64,000 bases of DNA from Paracoccus sp. R12_2 (GCF_017744015.1 NZ_JAGHRA010000008.1:1-64000), one strand, 5' to 3'. Positions 54,309-64,000 are shown, counted from the first letter of the stretch. Notes: generated from the sequence alone by a model not told the origin. Numbers and translations: made by a program.

Positions 54309-54779
54309 CGTGACAGCGATGGCAAGCATGCGCCATTTTCTGCGCGTTCAGAATATCTGGCTGAGAGGCTTCTAGAATCCAGATGCAAAAGACAATATTT
54401 CTGAAAACAATCGTCCAAAAGGTTTTATTCCTTATCGGTCCTTAAATGTGATCACGCCGAGGTGGCTTTTGCATTTGACACCGCTTCGGAATCACTCTGC
54501 CAACAGAACGATGTCGGTGGGACCTTCTATCATGCGCGCGGAAATGGCGCTCTGACCGGACTGATACTGTTGTCGCCGCAGATTGCGATCAAGCCGGATT
54601 CTTAGCTGGTCGCATCCTTCCGCACATCGTGACCTCCGGCGCTCACTGGATGTAGCAATAGGCCCGAGTGCTGCATCGCAGCGCATCGTCCTTACCATTC
54701 GTTGCATCTGCACGACGATATGCTGGATGGATGGCGCCAGCGCGTGTTAGACTTGCCCCGATCAAATACGGGAAGCATC
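54309..54779. other. gene-free stretch
   Basis: About 470 bases. Short antisense frames are present but show no family resemblance. The last ~40 bases probably contain the promoter and ribosome binding region of the large secreted protein; GGGAAGC precedes its ATG. Confidence 0.35.
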
Positions 54780-57700
54780 ATGTTCCGCACGCTTCTTTTC
54801 GTCGCTGTTGCACTTCTTGTTCCCGGCGCCGCGGCTGCCGAACCGAGCATCCAGACCGAGGCCGACGCCGCTGACACCAGTCTCGGCGTCACGGTGTCGG
54901 ATCTGGATCCGGCCCAGACATATTGGGTCACGCTGGTACCGCCCGATACGCCAGAGGGCGGATATGACGAATTTCGGTACATTTCAGGCCAGACGGATTC
55001 GGCGCTGAGTTTTCAGCGCGTGCCGGCTGCGACGGAATTTCGTCTGCATCTCAAGGGTGCTGGCGATCCGCTGCTTGCCCGTGCGTCGCTTGCGGCGGAA
55101 GGGAAGGGGAAAGAAGACCGGGCGCCCGGATTGCAAAGGGAAATCGCCTTTGCCCAACGATACGGCCTGGCCGGAGAATGGCAGGGCGGCTATGTCTGCC
55201 CCGATGGTGCCGCCGAGGTGTCGGCCCGGCTCTGGCTTGGTCCTGGCGGCAGTTACCTTGGCGCGATGGATGTGACGTTGGTAGATGGTGACAACGCCGG
55301 CGGAACGGGGCGCTGGCCGCTGATCGTCAACTACACCGAACGTTCCCGTACGGTTGCGATCACGCCCGACAGCCCGGAATCAGAGCCGGTCGAACGCTAT
55401 GGCATGGCTCAGATCTCGGGCGCTACGCTGTCTCAGGACGGGTTGCGGATCGAGAATGGCGCGCTGCTGCGGCATGGTTGCAGCGATTTTCACTTGGCGC
55501 GCGCGCCGCTGCCCGAGCCACAGACCGCGCTGGCCGAGGTTGCGCAGCTGGCCGAATCCGGCTTTGGCGGAACATGGCGGGGGGAATATCAATGCGGGGC
55601 GCAGATGACGCTGGACCTGGGCTTTGCCCGCCATCCGGCCGCCGGGTTCCCGCTTGCCCGCTGGCGCTATCGCGAGGCTGGACCCACCCCCGGCTTTGAC
55701 GGCGAGATCGAATTTCAGGTCAAGGCGACCGGTCCGGGCGAGGTGCGCCTGTATCCCCTTGGCTGGGTCAAGCAGCCAAGTGGGCATCGCGCGTTGCCCG
55801 TCACGCTGCGGATCGCACCGGACGGGCGCAAGATGGCCGGTGAGATCGAGGGATGTGGGCCGGTCTCTCTGGAACAGACGGACGACACGCCGGTCACGGC
55901 GGGGCTGATCGACACGGGTGCGCTGACCGGGCTGGCCGGCACCTGGACTGGCATCGGCCAATGTCACGGCGAAGATCAGATCATGCAGCTTGACTTGGCC
56001 GATCTGTCGATGGGCGACGGCGCGGCCGAGTTCCGCTATGCCGAGGTGACAGGCTTCATTCCCGGCGCGTGGCAGAAACTGCAGATCGAGGCTGCGGCCG
56101 ACGGAACGCTGGCGGCCCGCCTGCTGGAAAATGTGGTGCGTCGACAGGGTCACGAATTCGGTGTTCCCGCGCAGTTGGTCAGGCAGGACGATGGCTTGCA
56201 TGTCCGGTTCGCAGGCGATCTTTGCCAGCCGGTCACGCTGGCATTGGCCGAAACGCCCTTGCCCTTGACCGTCACGCCGGGTGACGGTCAACAAGACGTT
56301 GCCTTCGTCGCCATGGGTGAAGACCAGCTTCGCGCGGCACCGCCCGCCGCCCTTTGCACGTCCATGCGGAGATGGGCGGCACAGTTGCAGCCCGACGAAG
56401 CCAATATGTCTCACGACAAGGATTTCGCCAGTTGGCCGGCGCTTTTTGCGGATGACAAGTTCACGCCCTTCATGGGTCTGCCCTATGACCGCCTGCGCGC
56501 CTCTCCTCAGGTGGGCCAGGCGCTGTTGGCACCCCTGAGGGATGAATGTCGTGACCTTCGACAGGATTTCCCGTTCTTTTCGAAGGTGATCAATGCCGCG
56601 TTCGGCCTTGACCGGAACAGCGATGTTTTCGCAAGCGACGCGCAGCGGTTCCGCGCCGCCGTCTCGCTGGCGCAACGGGACAGCGCCGCGCTTGCGCCGC
56701 TGCTGGATCGGATCGCGGCTTTGCCCGTCGATGACCGCATGAGCCCGGCCCTCAAGGCCCTTCGCGCCGAAAGCGAAACCTTGTCGAACCTGACCGCAGG
56801 CGATCGGGCGCGTGTCGCGGATCGCATCGCGGCCCGCCAGGACGAGGCCCAACAATCGGAAAACGAGGCCTGGCTGACGGCCCTGGCCGAGGGTCGGGAA
56901 CCCTCAGGCCTTGCGGCCCTGTCACGGGCCGAGCAGATCCTTGCGACAGCGCCCGCGCAAACGCGGGACGCATGGCGCGACCGGCTGCAACCCCGCGCGG
57001 CCGAGGTGGCAGGCACCATCGACGATGCCGCCGCCGCCGGGGCGGCCGATCTGCGTGTCTATCCCGCCATCGCAAGTCGGCTGGACGCACTTGCCGAACA
57101 GGCCGCGCGCAGGAAACAGGACGCGTTGCAAATGCTTCGGGATCGGCTTGACGGGGTCGCCGAGATCGCCGGGCTTCGCCCGGTCTTTCAGGAAATCTCT
57201 GGCCTTGAGGTGTCGGAGGCGCAAGGTCTCTGGCCTCTCTATGACAGGAAGGCAGGTGATCTGCTGGCCGCGGCCGTCGCCGGCCTGCCCGCCGAACACA
57301 CCGTGCCGCAAGCCGACCCCGCCCTGTCCGAAGGGGGCCCGGCCGGGTTGCGCAACAATGCATTGCTGACAGCGTTTCTGAACGGCGACCGAATGGTGCC
57401 ATATCGGGCCGATCGCGATACGACGATGATCTATCTTCAGCAGTTGACCGGGACCTTCAACACCTATTGCCCCGCTGCGCTTCCCTCTGACCTTCCGCGC
57501 CTGATCGCGGGGCAGTTCACCGATCTTGACGCGCTGACCGGCAGTCGGGATCAGATGGTTGCGCAGGGACTGCAAAATCTTCTGCAGGGGCTGCAGACGC
57601 TTGCGGATCCTGGCCCGGCGGTTGCAGAGGCGATGCGGCGCGATGAAATCATGCTGATGGCCGATGGCGATGCGCAGATCCTGCTGAATGATCTGAACTG

Positions 57701-57998
57701 CACCGGGCCGGAACTTCGCACGATGTTCGAGAACATCCGTCTTTATGTCCGAGATCCGGCGAAAGACATTCCGGCAGCGGCCCAAAGCATGGCCGATATC
57801 TGCATCCGCGCGCTGGATGATGGCATGATCATGAACGAAACGCGTGCCTATTGTCGCTGTTCCGGAACGGTTCTGGAGGCAGCGTCAGACGATCTGCAAC
57901 GCTATGTCAGGGCGGACCCGCCGCGACATTACCGGCAGATCAGCTTCCTGGACCGCAGCGTGAACCGAAACCTGCAATCCTGCCGTCAACCCATCTGA
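54780..57998 (+). CDS. large secreted protein of unknown function with three tandem repeats
   Basis: A 1072-residue protein I do not recognise. The start at ATG 54780 gives a clear signal peptide (MFRTLLFVAVALLVPGAAAA). Three repeats of about 110 residues follow, at ~128-242, 261-367 and 384-490. Each opens with G(L/F)xG(E/T)WxG...C and ends with G(C/L C)...L, each holding a cysteine pair (140/234, 272/359, 395/482), so each is probably a disulfide-bonded beta-sandwich. The remainder (~525-1072) is alpha-helical with further cysteines, including AYCRCSG near the end. It stands alone; the arsJ gene is convergent. It probably works in the periplasm. Confidence 0.75.
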   Translation: MFRTLLFVAVALLVPGAAAAEPSIQTEADAADTSLGVTVSDLDPAQTYWVTLVPPDTPEGGYDEFRYISGQTDSALSFQRVPAATEFRLHLKGAGDPLLARASLAAEGKGKEDRAPGLQREIAFAQRYGLAGEWQGGYVCPDGAAEVSARLWLGPGGSYLGAMDVTLVDGDNAGGTGRWPLIVNYTERSRTVAITPDSPESEPVERYGMAQISGATLSQDGLRIENGALLRHGCSDFHLARAPLPEPQTALAEVAQLAESGFGGTWRGEYQCGAQMTLDLGFARHPAAGFPLARWRYREAGPTPGFDGEIEFQVKATGPGEVRLYPLGWVKQPSGHRALPVTLRIAPDGRKMAGEIEGCGPVSLEQTDDTPVTAGLIDTGALTGLAGTWTGIGQCHGEDQIMQLDLADLSMGDGAAEFRYAEVTGFIPGAWQKLQIEAAADGTLAARLLENVVRRQGHEFGVPAQLVRQDDGLHVRFAGDLCQPVTLALAETPLPLTVTPGDGQQDVAFVAMGEDQLRAAPPAALCTSMRRWAAQLQPDEANMSHDKDFASWPALFADDKFTPFMGLPYDRLRASPQVGQALLAPLRDECRDLRQDFPFFSKVINAAFGLDRNSDVFASDAQRFRAAVSLAQRDSAALAPLLDRIAALPVDDRMSPALKALRAESETLSNLTAGDRARVADRIAARQDEAQQSENEAWLTALAEGREPSGLAALSRAEQILATAPAQTRDAWRDRLQPRAAEVAGTIDDAAAAGAADLRVYPAIASRLDALAEQAARRKQDALQMLRDRLDGVAEIAGLRPVFQEISGLEVSEAQGLWPLYDRKAGDLLAAAVAGLPAEHTVPQADPALSEGGPAGLRNNALLTAFLNGDRMVPYRADRDTTMIYLQQLTGTFNTYCPAALPSDLPRLIAGQFTDLDALTGSRDQMVAQGLQNLLQGLQTLADPGPAVAEAMRRDEIMLMADGDAQILLNDLNCTGPELRTMFENIRLYVRDPAKDIPAAAQSMADICIRALDDGMIMNETRAYCRCSGTVLEAASDDLQRYVRADPPRHYRQISFLDRSVNRNLQSCRQPI

Positions 57999-58051
57999 CC
58001 GGGCTGGCGTCCCGGCGGTTGCAGTCTGTCTGCCGGTGATGGCAGAGATTG

Positions 58052-58076
58052 CAGGGGCTGATGCGGTCCGCCCCTG
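58052..58076 (+). terminator. hairpin after the large secreted protein gene
   Basis: CAGGGGC at 58052-58058 pairs with GCCCCTG at 58070-58076, followed by TAAATC. It lies in the convergent space between the secreted-protein gene and arsJ and may act as a terminator. A second inverted repeat, CCGCATT/AATGCGG near 58190-58215, is also present. Confidence 0.4.
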
Positions 58077-58241
58077 TAAATCGTGATGTTTCGCCGGGCG
58101 TTGCGATGCGCGGCTGCGCCGGTCGCGATGTTCCAAGCCCTTGAAGCGTCGGGCGACAGGCCTGGTTTGGGTCCATTCTGGTTAGCCCCCGCATTCCATC
58201 AGAGTGGCGAAATGCGGCGACGTTACCGTCTTGGTTGCTGT

Positions 58242-59486
58242 CTACTCTGCCGATGAATGGCTCACCCGCGTCATCGCCCACCAACTGGCCGCGGCCATGA
58301 TCCCGGCGGTGGACAGACACAGGGGCAGTCCGCCAAGCTGATAGCTGATCCCCGACAGCAGCGTGCCGATCAGGCGTCCCGCCGCGTTGGCCATGTAGTA
58401 GAAGCCCACATCGCGCGTGATCCGCTCGGCCTGACCGAATGCCAGTATCAGGTAGGAATGGACCGAGGAATTTATCGCGAAGACATAGCCGAAGCCCAGA
58501 AGCCCAAGAACCAGCAGCCCCGTCAGCCAGGGCGCGGGATCGCCGGCGACCAGCACCGCCAGGGCCAGCGCGAAGGGGATCGGCACCAGGCGTCCGGCCC
58601 ACCGGATTGCATCGCGAGTCACCGCGTCCTCGGGGCGGTTCGACCCGCCGACGATGCGGGGCGCCGCTGCCTGCACCGCACCGTAGAGAATGATCCAGAC
58701 GGCCATGAAGCCGCCAACCAGGAAAAAGGCCTCGCGCCGACCCTCGGCGGTGCCATCCGACAGGACCGCCTGGAAATAGATCGGGATGCCTACGACGAAC
58801 CACACGTCCCGTGCGCCGAAAAGGAACATGCGCGCCAGCGACAGCCGGTTCACCCGCTGGTCCGTCGAACGCCAGCCGGACCAGCTGTCCGCCCCCTTCA
58901 TCCGACCGGGCAGGCCCGGCGGCAGGAACAGCGCGACCGCCAGCAGAATGACGGCCAGGACGGCTGCCATCGCCCAGACCGCCGCCTGAAACCCCGCAAG
59001 TGCCAAAAGCGCCGCGCCAAGAAAGAAGCCAAGGCCCTTGATCGCGTTCTTGGACCCGGTCAGCGTCGCGACCCAGCGGAAAAGGCCGCCATCGGCCGGT
59101 GCCAGCACCTTCACCGCCGATTTCGACGACATCTTGGCCAGGTCCTTGGCGACCCCCGACGCGCCCTGCACCGCCATGACGAACATCACCGACGCGCCCA
59201 CCGTCCAGCCCGGGTCCAGCTGCGCCAGCGCCGCCAGCGCCACGATCTGGATGCCCAGCCCCGCGTACAGCGTCGAGGCAAGCCCGAAGCGCGCGGCCAG
59301 CCATCCCGCCGTCAGGTTGGTCACGATCCCCGCGACCTCGTAGAGCAGGAACAGATAGGCCAGCTGCACCGGCGAGAAGCCGAGTCCGTTGAAATGCAGC
59401 AAGACAAGCATGCGCAGTGCGCCGTCCGACAGCATGAAGGCCCAGTAGGCTGCGGTTACGGCGGCATAGGCGCGAAGTCCATTCAT
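58242..59486 (-). CDS. arsJ: organoarsenical efflux MFS transporter ArsJ
   Basis: A 414-residue MFS transporter from ATG 59486, overlapping the gapdh stop. It has 12 spans beginning [33 protein letters not shown], and the ArsJ-specific stretch [42 protein letters not shown]. ArsJ exports 1-arseno-3-phosphoglycerate, the unstable product of GAPDH acting with arsenate. The adjoining GAPDH gene supplies that product. Confidence 0.92.
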   Translation of the reverse strand: MNGLRAYAAVTAAYWAFMLSDGALRMLVLLHFNGLGFSPVQLAYLFLLYEVAGIVTNLTAGWLAARFGLASTLYAGLGIQIVALAALAQLDPGWTVGASVMFVMAVQGASGVAKDLAKMSSKSAVKVLAPADGGLFRWVATLTGSKNAIKGLGFFLGAALLALAGFQAAVWAMAAVLAVILLAVALFLPPGLPGRMKGADSWSGWRSTDQRVNRLSLARMFLFGARDVWFVVGIPIYFQAVLSDGTAEGRREAFFLVGGFMAVWIILYGAVQAAAPRIVGGSNRPEDAVTRDAIRWAGRLVPIPFALALAVLVAGDPAPWLTGLLVLGLLGFGYVFAINSSVHSYLILAFGQAERITRDVGFYYMANAAGRLIGTLLSGISYQLGGLPLCLSTAGIMAAASWWAMTRVSHSSAE

Positions 59487-60487
59487 GCCATCCGCTCCGC
59501 GACCATGCGGGCGATGTCGACCAGGCGGCAAGCGTAGCCCCATTCATTGTCGTACCAGGCGTAGATCTTCACCTGCGTGCCATTCACGACCATGGTCGAT
59601 CCCGCATCCACGATTCCACTGCGCGGATCGTTGACATAATCGGTCGAGACGAGGGGCCGCGTCTCATAGCCGAGGATTCCCGCCAAAGGCCCTTCGGCGG
59701 CAGCTTGCAGCAGCGCGTTCACCTCGTCCGAGGTGGTCTCGCGCGCCACCTCGAAGACGCAATCGGTCAGCGAGGCATTCAACAAGGGGACCCGGATAGC
59801 GTGGCCGTTCAGGCGGCCCTTCAGCTCGGGATAGATCAGCGTGATCGCGGTCGCGCTGCCCGTGGTCGTGGGGATCAGGTTCGCAAGTGCCGATCTGGCG
59901 CGGCGCATATCCTTGGCCGGGCGGTCCACGATGGTCTGGGTGTTGGTCACATCATGGATCGTCGTGATCGAGCCGTGGCGGATTCCCAGGGCTTCGTGGA
60001 TGACCTTGACCACCGGAGCCAGGCAATTTGTCGTGCAACTGGCCGCAGTCACGATGCGCTGGCTGCCATCGTAAAGGTCGTGGTTGACGCCATAGACCAG
60101 GTTCAGCGCGCCCCCGTCCTTGACCGGGGCGCTGACCACGACCTTGCGGACACCGGCGGCGAAATAGGGGGCGATCTTCGCCTCGGTCTTGAAGGTGCCG
60201 GTGGCGTCGATGACCAGATCGACGCCCTCCAGCGGCAGTGCCTCGATCGTGCGCGCGCGCATCAACGGGATGCGGTGCCCGTCCAGGATCAGTGCATCGC
60301 CATCGGCGCTGACGGGGACGGGCCAGCGGCCATGGACGCTGTCGAACTCCATCAGCAGGGCATGCTGTTCGGCATCCCCCGCCAGGTCGTTCAGCAGGAC
60401 GATCTGTGCGCCCATGCCTTCGTCGATCAGGCGCCGCAGCGCCAGCTTGCCGATGCGGCCGAGGCCGTTGATGGCGATGCGCGTCAT
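59483..60487 (-). CDS. ArsJ-associated glyceraldehyde-3-phosphate dehydrogenase
   Basis: A 334-residue GAPDH. The NAD site is [17 protein letters not shown], and the catalytic cysteine lies in [14 protein letters not shown], with the histidine in [12 protein letters not shown]. In this setting it forms 1-arseno-3-phosphoglycerate from arsenate and glyceraldehyde 3-phosphate, which ArsJ exports. It starts three bases after the arsR-arsC fusion stop codon. Confidence 0.92.
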   Translation of the reverse strand: MTRIAINGLGRIGKLALRRLIDEGMGAQIVLLNDLAGDAEQHALLMEFDSVHGRWPVPVSADGDALILDGHRIPLMRARTIEALPLEGVDLVIDATGTFKTEAKIAPYFAAGVRKVVVSAPVKDGGALNLVYGVNHDLYDGSQRIVTAASCTTNCLAPVVKVIHEALGIRHGSITTIHDVTNTQTIVDRPAKDMRRARSALANLIPTTTGSATAITLIYPELKGRLNGHAIRVPLLNASLTDCVFEVARETTSDEVNALLQAAAEGPLAGILGYETRPLVSTDYVNDPRSGIVDAGSTMVVNGTQVKIYAWYDNEWGYACRLVDIARMVAERMA

Positions 60488-60490
60488 GGG

Positions 60491-61312
60491 TCAGTCCTTG
60501 GCGTCAGTGTCGATGGCATCGACGCGATTCTGCAGCGAGATACGGTCAAGGCTGGCCATCGGCAGGGCCACGAAGGCCTCGATCCGGCGGCGCAACGCAC
60601 CATAGGTCTGGGCAAAGACCAGTGCCTTTTCGGCGTCGGTCCCCTGGGCCTTGACCGGGTCGGGCAGGCCCCAATGGCCGGTGATTGGCTGGCCGGGCCA
60701 TGGCGGGCATTCCTCGGCCGCCGCCGTGTCGCAGACGGTAAAGACGAAATCCATGCGCGGCGCGTCCTCGGACTGGAATTCGGACAGGTGCTTGGACCGC
60801 ATGCGGCTGACGTCGTGGCCGTTGCGTTCCAACACCTCCAGCGCAAAGGGATTCAGTTGGGTGCCGGGGCGGGTGCCCGCTGAATAGGCGGCAAAATGCG
60901 CGCCGCCCAGATCGCGCAAAAGCGCCTCGGCAAAGATCGAGCGGGCGGAATTGCCCGAGCAGATGAACAGGACATTGAATATCTCTGACATGGGTCTTTC
61001 CTTTGTGATGGGCGCAAGCAGGTCGGGCCGCGCCCGTCCCAGATCCAGCGCCAGATAGCCAAGCAATGCCTCGGTCCGGTCCAGATCGACCGAGTAAAGC
61101 AGGAACCGACCGTCGCGTCGCACCCGTGCCAGCCCGCAGCCCGTCAGGTCCGACAGGTGATGGGACAGCGTGTTCGGTTTCAGCCCCAGGGCCTGCGCGA
61201 TCTCGGTCGGACGCACCCCGCGCGGGGCAAAGCGCATCAGCAGCCGAAAGACGGCAAGGCGGCCGGGATGGCCGAGGGTTGCAAAGGATTCGGCGGCACG
61301 ATTCGTTTCCAT
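60491..61312 (-). CDS. ArsR regulator fused to ArsC arsenate reductase (LMW-phosphatase type)
   Basis: A 273-residue fusion. The N-terminal ~95 residues form an ArsR winged helix (RPTEIAQALGLKPNTLSHHLSDLTGCGLARVRRDGRFLLYSV). The C-terminal part is a thioredoxin-coupled arsenate reductase with the P-loop FICSGNSARSIFAEALL (CSGNSAR, residues 118-124) and FVFTVCDTAAAEECPPWPG, which holds the further cysteines. An internal ATG at 60991 (MSEIFNVLF) keeps a good ribosome binding site AAGGAAAGA, so free ArsC may also be made. It leads the operon with gapdh and arsJ. Confidence 0.9.
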   Translation of the reverse strand: METNRAAESFATLGHPGRLAVFRLLMRFAPRGVRPTEIAQALGLKPNTLSHHLSDLTGCGLARVRRDGRFLLYSVDLDRTEALLGYLALDLGRARPDLLAPITKERPMSEIFNVLFICSGNSARSIFAEALLRDLGGAHFAAYSAGTRPGTQLNPFALEVLERNGHDVSRMRSKHLSEFQSEDAPRMDFVFTVCDTAAAEECPPWPGQPITGHWGLPDPVKAQGTDAEKALVFAQTYGALRRRIEAFVALPMASLDRISLQNRVDAIDTDAKD

Positions 61313-61313
61313 A

Positions 61314-61323
61314 ATTCCGGAAT
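61314..61323. promoter_or_regulatory. palindrome ATTCCGGAAT at the start of the arsR-arsC operon
   Basis: A perfect 10-base palindrome lies two bases upstream of the fusion gene start codon. It may be part of the operator for the encoded ArsR domain. Confidence 0.4.
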
Positions 61324-61386
61324 AAAGGAAATCATGATGCAGTCCAGTGAAGTTTTCATGACGCGGTGATGACCGCCCCGCCGCGC

Positions 61387-62100
61387 TCAGGTCGCCTGTG
61401 ACAGGTTCACCCGCGCGATAAGATCTGCCGCGCTTTCCTTGCGTTCGGAATAACGGTCGGCCAGCCAGCCCGCCTTGCCGCGAGTCAGCAGGGTGAAGCG
61501 GATCAGTTCCTCCATCACGTCCACGATTCGGTCATACAGGGGAGAGGGGCGCATCCGCCCGGCCTCGTCGAATTCCTGGAAAGCCTTCGGAACCGAGGAT
61601 TGGTTGGGGATGGTCAGCATCCGCATCCAGCGGCCCAGCACGCGCATCTGGTTGACGGCATTGAAGCTTTGCGACCCGCCCGAGACCTGCATCACGGCCA
61701 GGGTCTTGCCCTGCGTCGGGCGCACCGCGCCGTCGGACAAGGGGATCCAGTCGATCTGGGTTTTCATCAACCCGGTCATCGCTCCGTGCCGCTCGGGGCT
61801 GGACCAGAGCATCCCTTCGGACCAGGCGACCAGCTCGCGCAGTTCGCGCACCTTGGGGTGGCCAGCATCGGTGCCGTCATCGACCAAGGGCAGGCCCGAA
61901 GGATGAAAAAACCGCACCTCGGCCCCAAGATGGGTCAGGATCCGCCCCGCCTCCTCGGCCGCGAGGCGCGAGAAGCTGCGTTCGCGCAGCGAGCCATAGA
62001 GGATCAGGATGCGCGGCGGATGGCCGGGTTCCGTCGTTTCGGGCAGAACGAGGCCGCCGGGCATCAGGCCGCGGTCCAGCGCGGGCAGGTCGTCGGTCAT
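61387..62100 (-). CDS. arsH: arsenical resistance protein ArsH (NADPH-dependent FMN reductase)
   Basis: A 237-residue flavoprotein. The flavodoxin-like FMN site is [25 protein letters not shown], and the family segments [25 protein letters not shown] and [18 protein letters not shown] are present. ArsH oxidises trivalent organoarsenicals to less toxic pentavalent forms. Its ATG overlaps the ACR3 stop codon. Confidence 0.93.
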   Translation of the reverse strand: MTDDLPALDRGLMPGGLVLPETTEPGHPPRILILYGSLRERSFSRLAAEEAGRILTHLGAEVRFFHPSGLPLVDDGTDAGHPKVRELRELVAWSEGMLWSSPERHGAMTGLMKTQIDWIPLSDGAVRPTQGKTLAVMQVSGGSQSFNAVNQMRVLGRWMRMLTIPNQSSVPKAFQEFDEAGRMRPSPLYDRIVDVMEELIRFTLLTRGKAGWLADRYSERKESAADLIARVNLSQAT

Positions 62101-63152
62101 CTTGTGGTCTCCGTCGGGAAACGGGCGCGGGTGCGGTTGGCAAAGGCGACCAGGGACAGCATGACCGGCACCTCGACCAGCACGCCGACCACCGTCGCCA
62201 ACGCCGCACCCGAGTTCAGCCCGAAAAGGCTGATGGCGACGGCGACCGCCAGTTCGAAGAAATTCGACGTGCCGATCATCGCGCAGGGCGCCGCGATCCG
62301 GTGCGGCACGCGCATCAGCCAGGCCGCGCCGTAGCCGATGGCGAAGATCAGGTAGCTTTGGATCAGGATCGGCACCGCGATCAGAGCGATGATGACTGGT
62401 CGATCAAGGATCGTCTGCCCCTGCAGTCCGAACAGGATCGCCACCGTGGCGATCAGCCCGATCATGGACCAGGGTTTCACCTGCGCCGAAAATACCTTGA
62501 TCCGGGCGGGGCTTCCAAGCGCGCGGCGCGTCAGCAACCCCGCCGCCAGCGGCAGCACGACATAGAGGACGGTCGCCAGCACCAGCGTCTGCCACGGCAC
62601 CACGACCTCGGTCACGCCCAGAAGCAGCGCCACGATGGGCGCGAAGGCAACCACCATGATGATGTCGTTCACCGAGACCTGCACCAGCGTGTAGGTCGCG
62701 TCACCGCGGGTCAGCTGCGACCAGACGAAGACCATGGCCGTGCAGGGCGCTGCGCCTAGCAAAATCAGGCCGGCAATGTATTGTTGTGCATCCTGGGGCG
62801 CGATCCACGGGGCGAACACATGGTCGAAGAAAAGGACCGCCAGCAGCGCCATGGTGAAGGGCTTGATCAGCCAGTTGACGGTCAAGGTGATCAGCAGGCC
62901 CTTGGGCTGTCGCGCAACACCGGCCACGGCGCCGAAGTCGACATTGACCATCATCGGATAGACCATCGCCCAGATCAGCACGGCGACGACAAGGTTGATC
63001 GAAGCCACTTCGGCCATCGCGACGGCCTGAACCAACCCCGGCGCCAGAACGCCCAGGGCAAGCCCCGCGATCATGGCCAGCCCAACCCACAGGGTCAACC
63101 AGCGTTCGAAGGCGCCCAACGGACTGGCCGGGTGTCGTGTCATGTCACTCAT
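62097..63152 (-). CDS. ACR3-family arsenite efflux transporter
   Basis: A 351-residue transporter with about ten spans, from ATG 63152. Conserved ACR3 features are visible: [49 protein letters not shown] (with the essential cysteine) and [27 protein letters not shown]. It exports As(III) using the proton gradient. It is flanked by an arsR regulator upstream and arsH downstream. Confidence 0.93.
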   Translation of the reverse strand: MSDMTRHPASPLGAFERWLTLWVGLAMIAGLALGVLAPGLVQAVAMAEVASINLVVAVLIWAMVYPMMVNVDFGAVAGVARQPKGLLITLTVNWLIKPFTMALLAVLFFDHVFAPWIAPQDAQQYIAGLILLGAAPCTAMVFVWSQLTRGDATYTLVQVSVNDIIMVVAFAPIVALLLGVTEVVVPWQTLVLATVLYVVLPLAAGLLTRRALGSPARIKVFSAQVKPWSMIGLIATVAILFGLQGQTILDRPVIIALIAVPILIQSYLIFAIGYGAAWLMRVPHRIAAPCAMIGTSNFFELAVAVAISLFGLNSGAALATVVGVLVEVPVMLSLVAFANRTRARFPTETTR

Positions 63153-63189
63153 CGTGGTTCGGCTTTCGGTCGTTTTGGTCCGGCTGAGG

Positions 63190-63522
63190 TCAGCATTCAC
63201 AGGCGATCTGGTCCAGAACCGGCTGGCACAGTTCGGACCGCCCACCGCAGCAGTCTTCCAGCAGGAAGGCCAGCAGTGCTCGCATCGTCTCCATCCGGGC
63301 GAAGTAGCGGATCGAGCGCCCCTCGCGCGCGGATCGCACCAGACCCGCCGCGGACAGGATGTTGAGGTTGTTCGACAGGGTGTTCGGCCGAATGTCCAAA
63401 GTTGTCGCGATCTCGCCTGCGGCCAGACCCTCGGGACCGGCTTTTACAAGAAGGCGGAACACGTCCAGCCGCGTGTCTTGGGCAAGCGCTGACAGCGCGG
63501 TCAGTGTTTGAATGTTATCCAT
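63190..63522 (-). CDS. arsR: ArsR-family arsenic-responsive repressor
   Basis: A 110-residue winged-helix repressor: [43 protein letters not shown]. The C-terminus contains [22 protein letters not shown], with vicinal and terminal cysteines typical of the group that senses As(III) there. It starts the arsR-ACR3-arsH operon. Its own promoter sits directly at the start codon. Confidence 0.92.
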   Translation of the reverse strand: MDNIQTLTALSALAQDTRLDVFRLLVKAGPEGLAAGEIATTLDIRPNTLSNNLNILSAAGLVRSAREGRSIRYFARMETMRALLAFLLEDCCGGRSELCQPVLDQIACEC

Positions 63523-63527
63523 ACTTC

Positions 63528-63556
63528 ATGATACGTCGAAATTAAATGCGGTTCAA
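63528..63556 (-). promoter_or_regulatory. arsR: arsR promoter (-35 TTGAAC, -10 TATCAT, 17-bp spacer)
   Basis: On the complementary strand TTGAAC (63556-63551) and TATCAT (63533-63528) are separated by exactly 17 bases. The -10 box ends six bases before the arsR ATG, so transcription would begin at or very near the start codon, giving a leaderless or nearly leaderless message. Confidence 0.55.
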
Positions 63557-63848
63557 GTTGTCGGGCTTTCTCGCTGCAACCATCCCTTCCGGCATTCGCA
63601 TCGCTGATCTCGTGGCAGCTATGCCGGTTCAAGTCAGTCCACAGAAACGGTCAGAACCTCCATACTTTGAAGGTGGATGACGCCAGGGCCATGTCTCGGT
63701 GCAATAGGATCGGCGTGCAAAGGTTCTTGCTACGCAGATCTTCCGGGGGATGAACCTTCACGAATGCGCGATCGCCGTAACGTGGTCGTGCCGGATCGAG
63801 ACATGCACCTCTGAGTTCCGAAGCCACAGACCAGCGGGGAACAGCAAC

Positions 63849-64000
63849 ATGCTGAGACAGCGTCTATACATGATTTCGGCCGATAACTTATTCTTATGGC
63901 GATTGCTGATCCTCTTGGCGTTTGCAGTCGGATTGCCGGCCTACGCTCAGGATACCGCGTTGAGACAGGCTTGGCCGCAGACCGATTTCTCGCGCAGTGG
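63849..64000 (+). CDS. secreted protein, DUF3179-like N-terminus (runs off window)
   Basis: The frame begins at ATG 63849 and continues to the end of the window (50 codons). It has a signal peptide (WRLLILLAFAVGLPAYAQ), then QAWPQTDFSRS, which resembles the WP/W-T-DF start of DUF3179 proteins. DUF3179 is a periplasmic family of unknown function. The rest lies outside. The 326 bases between arsR and this gene hold only the arsR promoter and no other supported gene. Confidence 0.5.
   Translation, partial: MLRQRLYMISADNLFLWRLLILLAFAVGLPAYAQDTALRQAWPQTDFSRS

Overview
The window is high-GC DNA with dense, mostly overlapping operons. Gene content and protein style (IclR and OruR-type regulators, Dpp/Rbs-type ABC importers, cbb3-type oxidase parts, ACR3/ArsH/ArsJ arsenic genes, a Hint-domain protein) point to an alphaproteobacterium of the Rhodobacterales, plausibly Paracoccus or a close relative. 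No rRNA, tRNA, CRISPR array or replication gene was found. Many insertion-sequence scars and half genes suggest an accessory region of a chromosome or large plasmid.

Layout. 1-2240: the start of an IS3-family element that has cut the 3' end of a large serine recombinase, with a repeat-containing small ORF upstream. 2238-3957: a Bcr-type MFS pump and a divergent MerR regulator with a good operator. 4372-5484: a quinone-oxidoreductase-like dehydrogenase, followed by IS5-type debris. 6226-15264: a Dpp-type importer, a COG3964 amidohydrolase, RidA, an IclR regulator and a SelA-like PLP enzyme, which together look like a route for uptake, deacylation and deamination of an acylated amino compound. 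15513-17486: a TnsB/TniA transposase scrap fused to the STAS end of a SulP transporter, then a persulfide-dioxygenase-like MBL protein, a rhodanese and a 21-codon methyltransferase stump.

17574-31756: a redox and copper region. An overlapping operon carries ccoN, ccoO, a triheme cytochrome c, a TsdA-like diheme cytochrome c and a Cu-type P1B ATPase. Next to it lie two L,D-transpeptidases, a DsbA-like protein, an Lgt-like/TlpA fusion, DsbD and an OmpR-type two-component system. A repeated CTTAAG box (two units 11 bp apart) occurs at three promoters here, so the two-component system may control the whole region.

31890-37891: an OruR-like AraC regulator with an APC permease, a PuuB-like oxidase, a cupin and an aldehyde dehydrogenase (amine or polyamine catabolism). 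38589-41400: a Hint-domain protein and a TonB receptor fragment lacking both ends. 41502-50542: an Rbs-type sugar importer, an SDR dehydrogenase, a fused DhaK-DhaL kinase, a separate DhaL, and a SorC regulator fused to a complete DhaK domain. This looks like polyol catabolism through a ketose phosphate. 50543-54308: IS3 debris, then MarR, an EmrB-like MFS pump (apparently frameshifted at its start) and an EmrA-like adaptor. 54780-57998: a 1072-residue secreted protein of unknown function with three internal repeats. 58242-63522: two convergent-purpose arsenic operons, arsR-ACR3-arsH and (arsR-arsC fusion)-gapdh-arsJ. The window ends inside a gene that resembles DUF3179 proteins.
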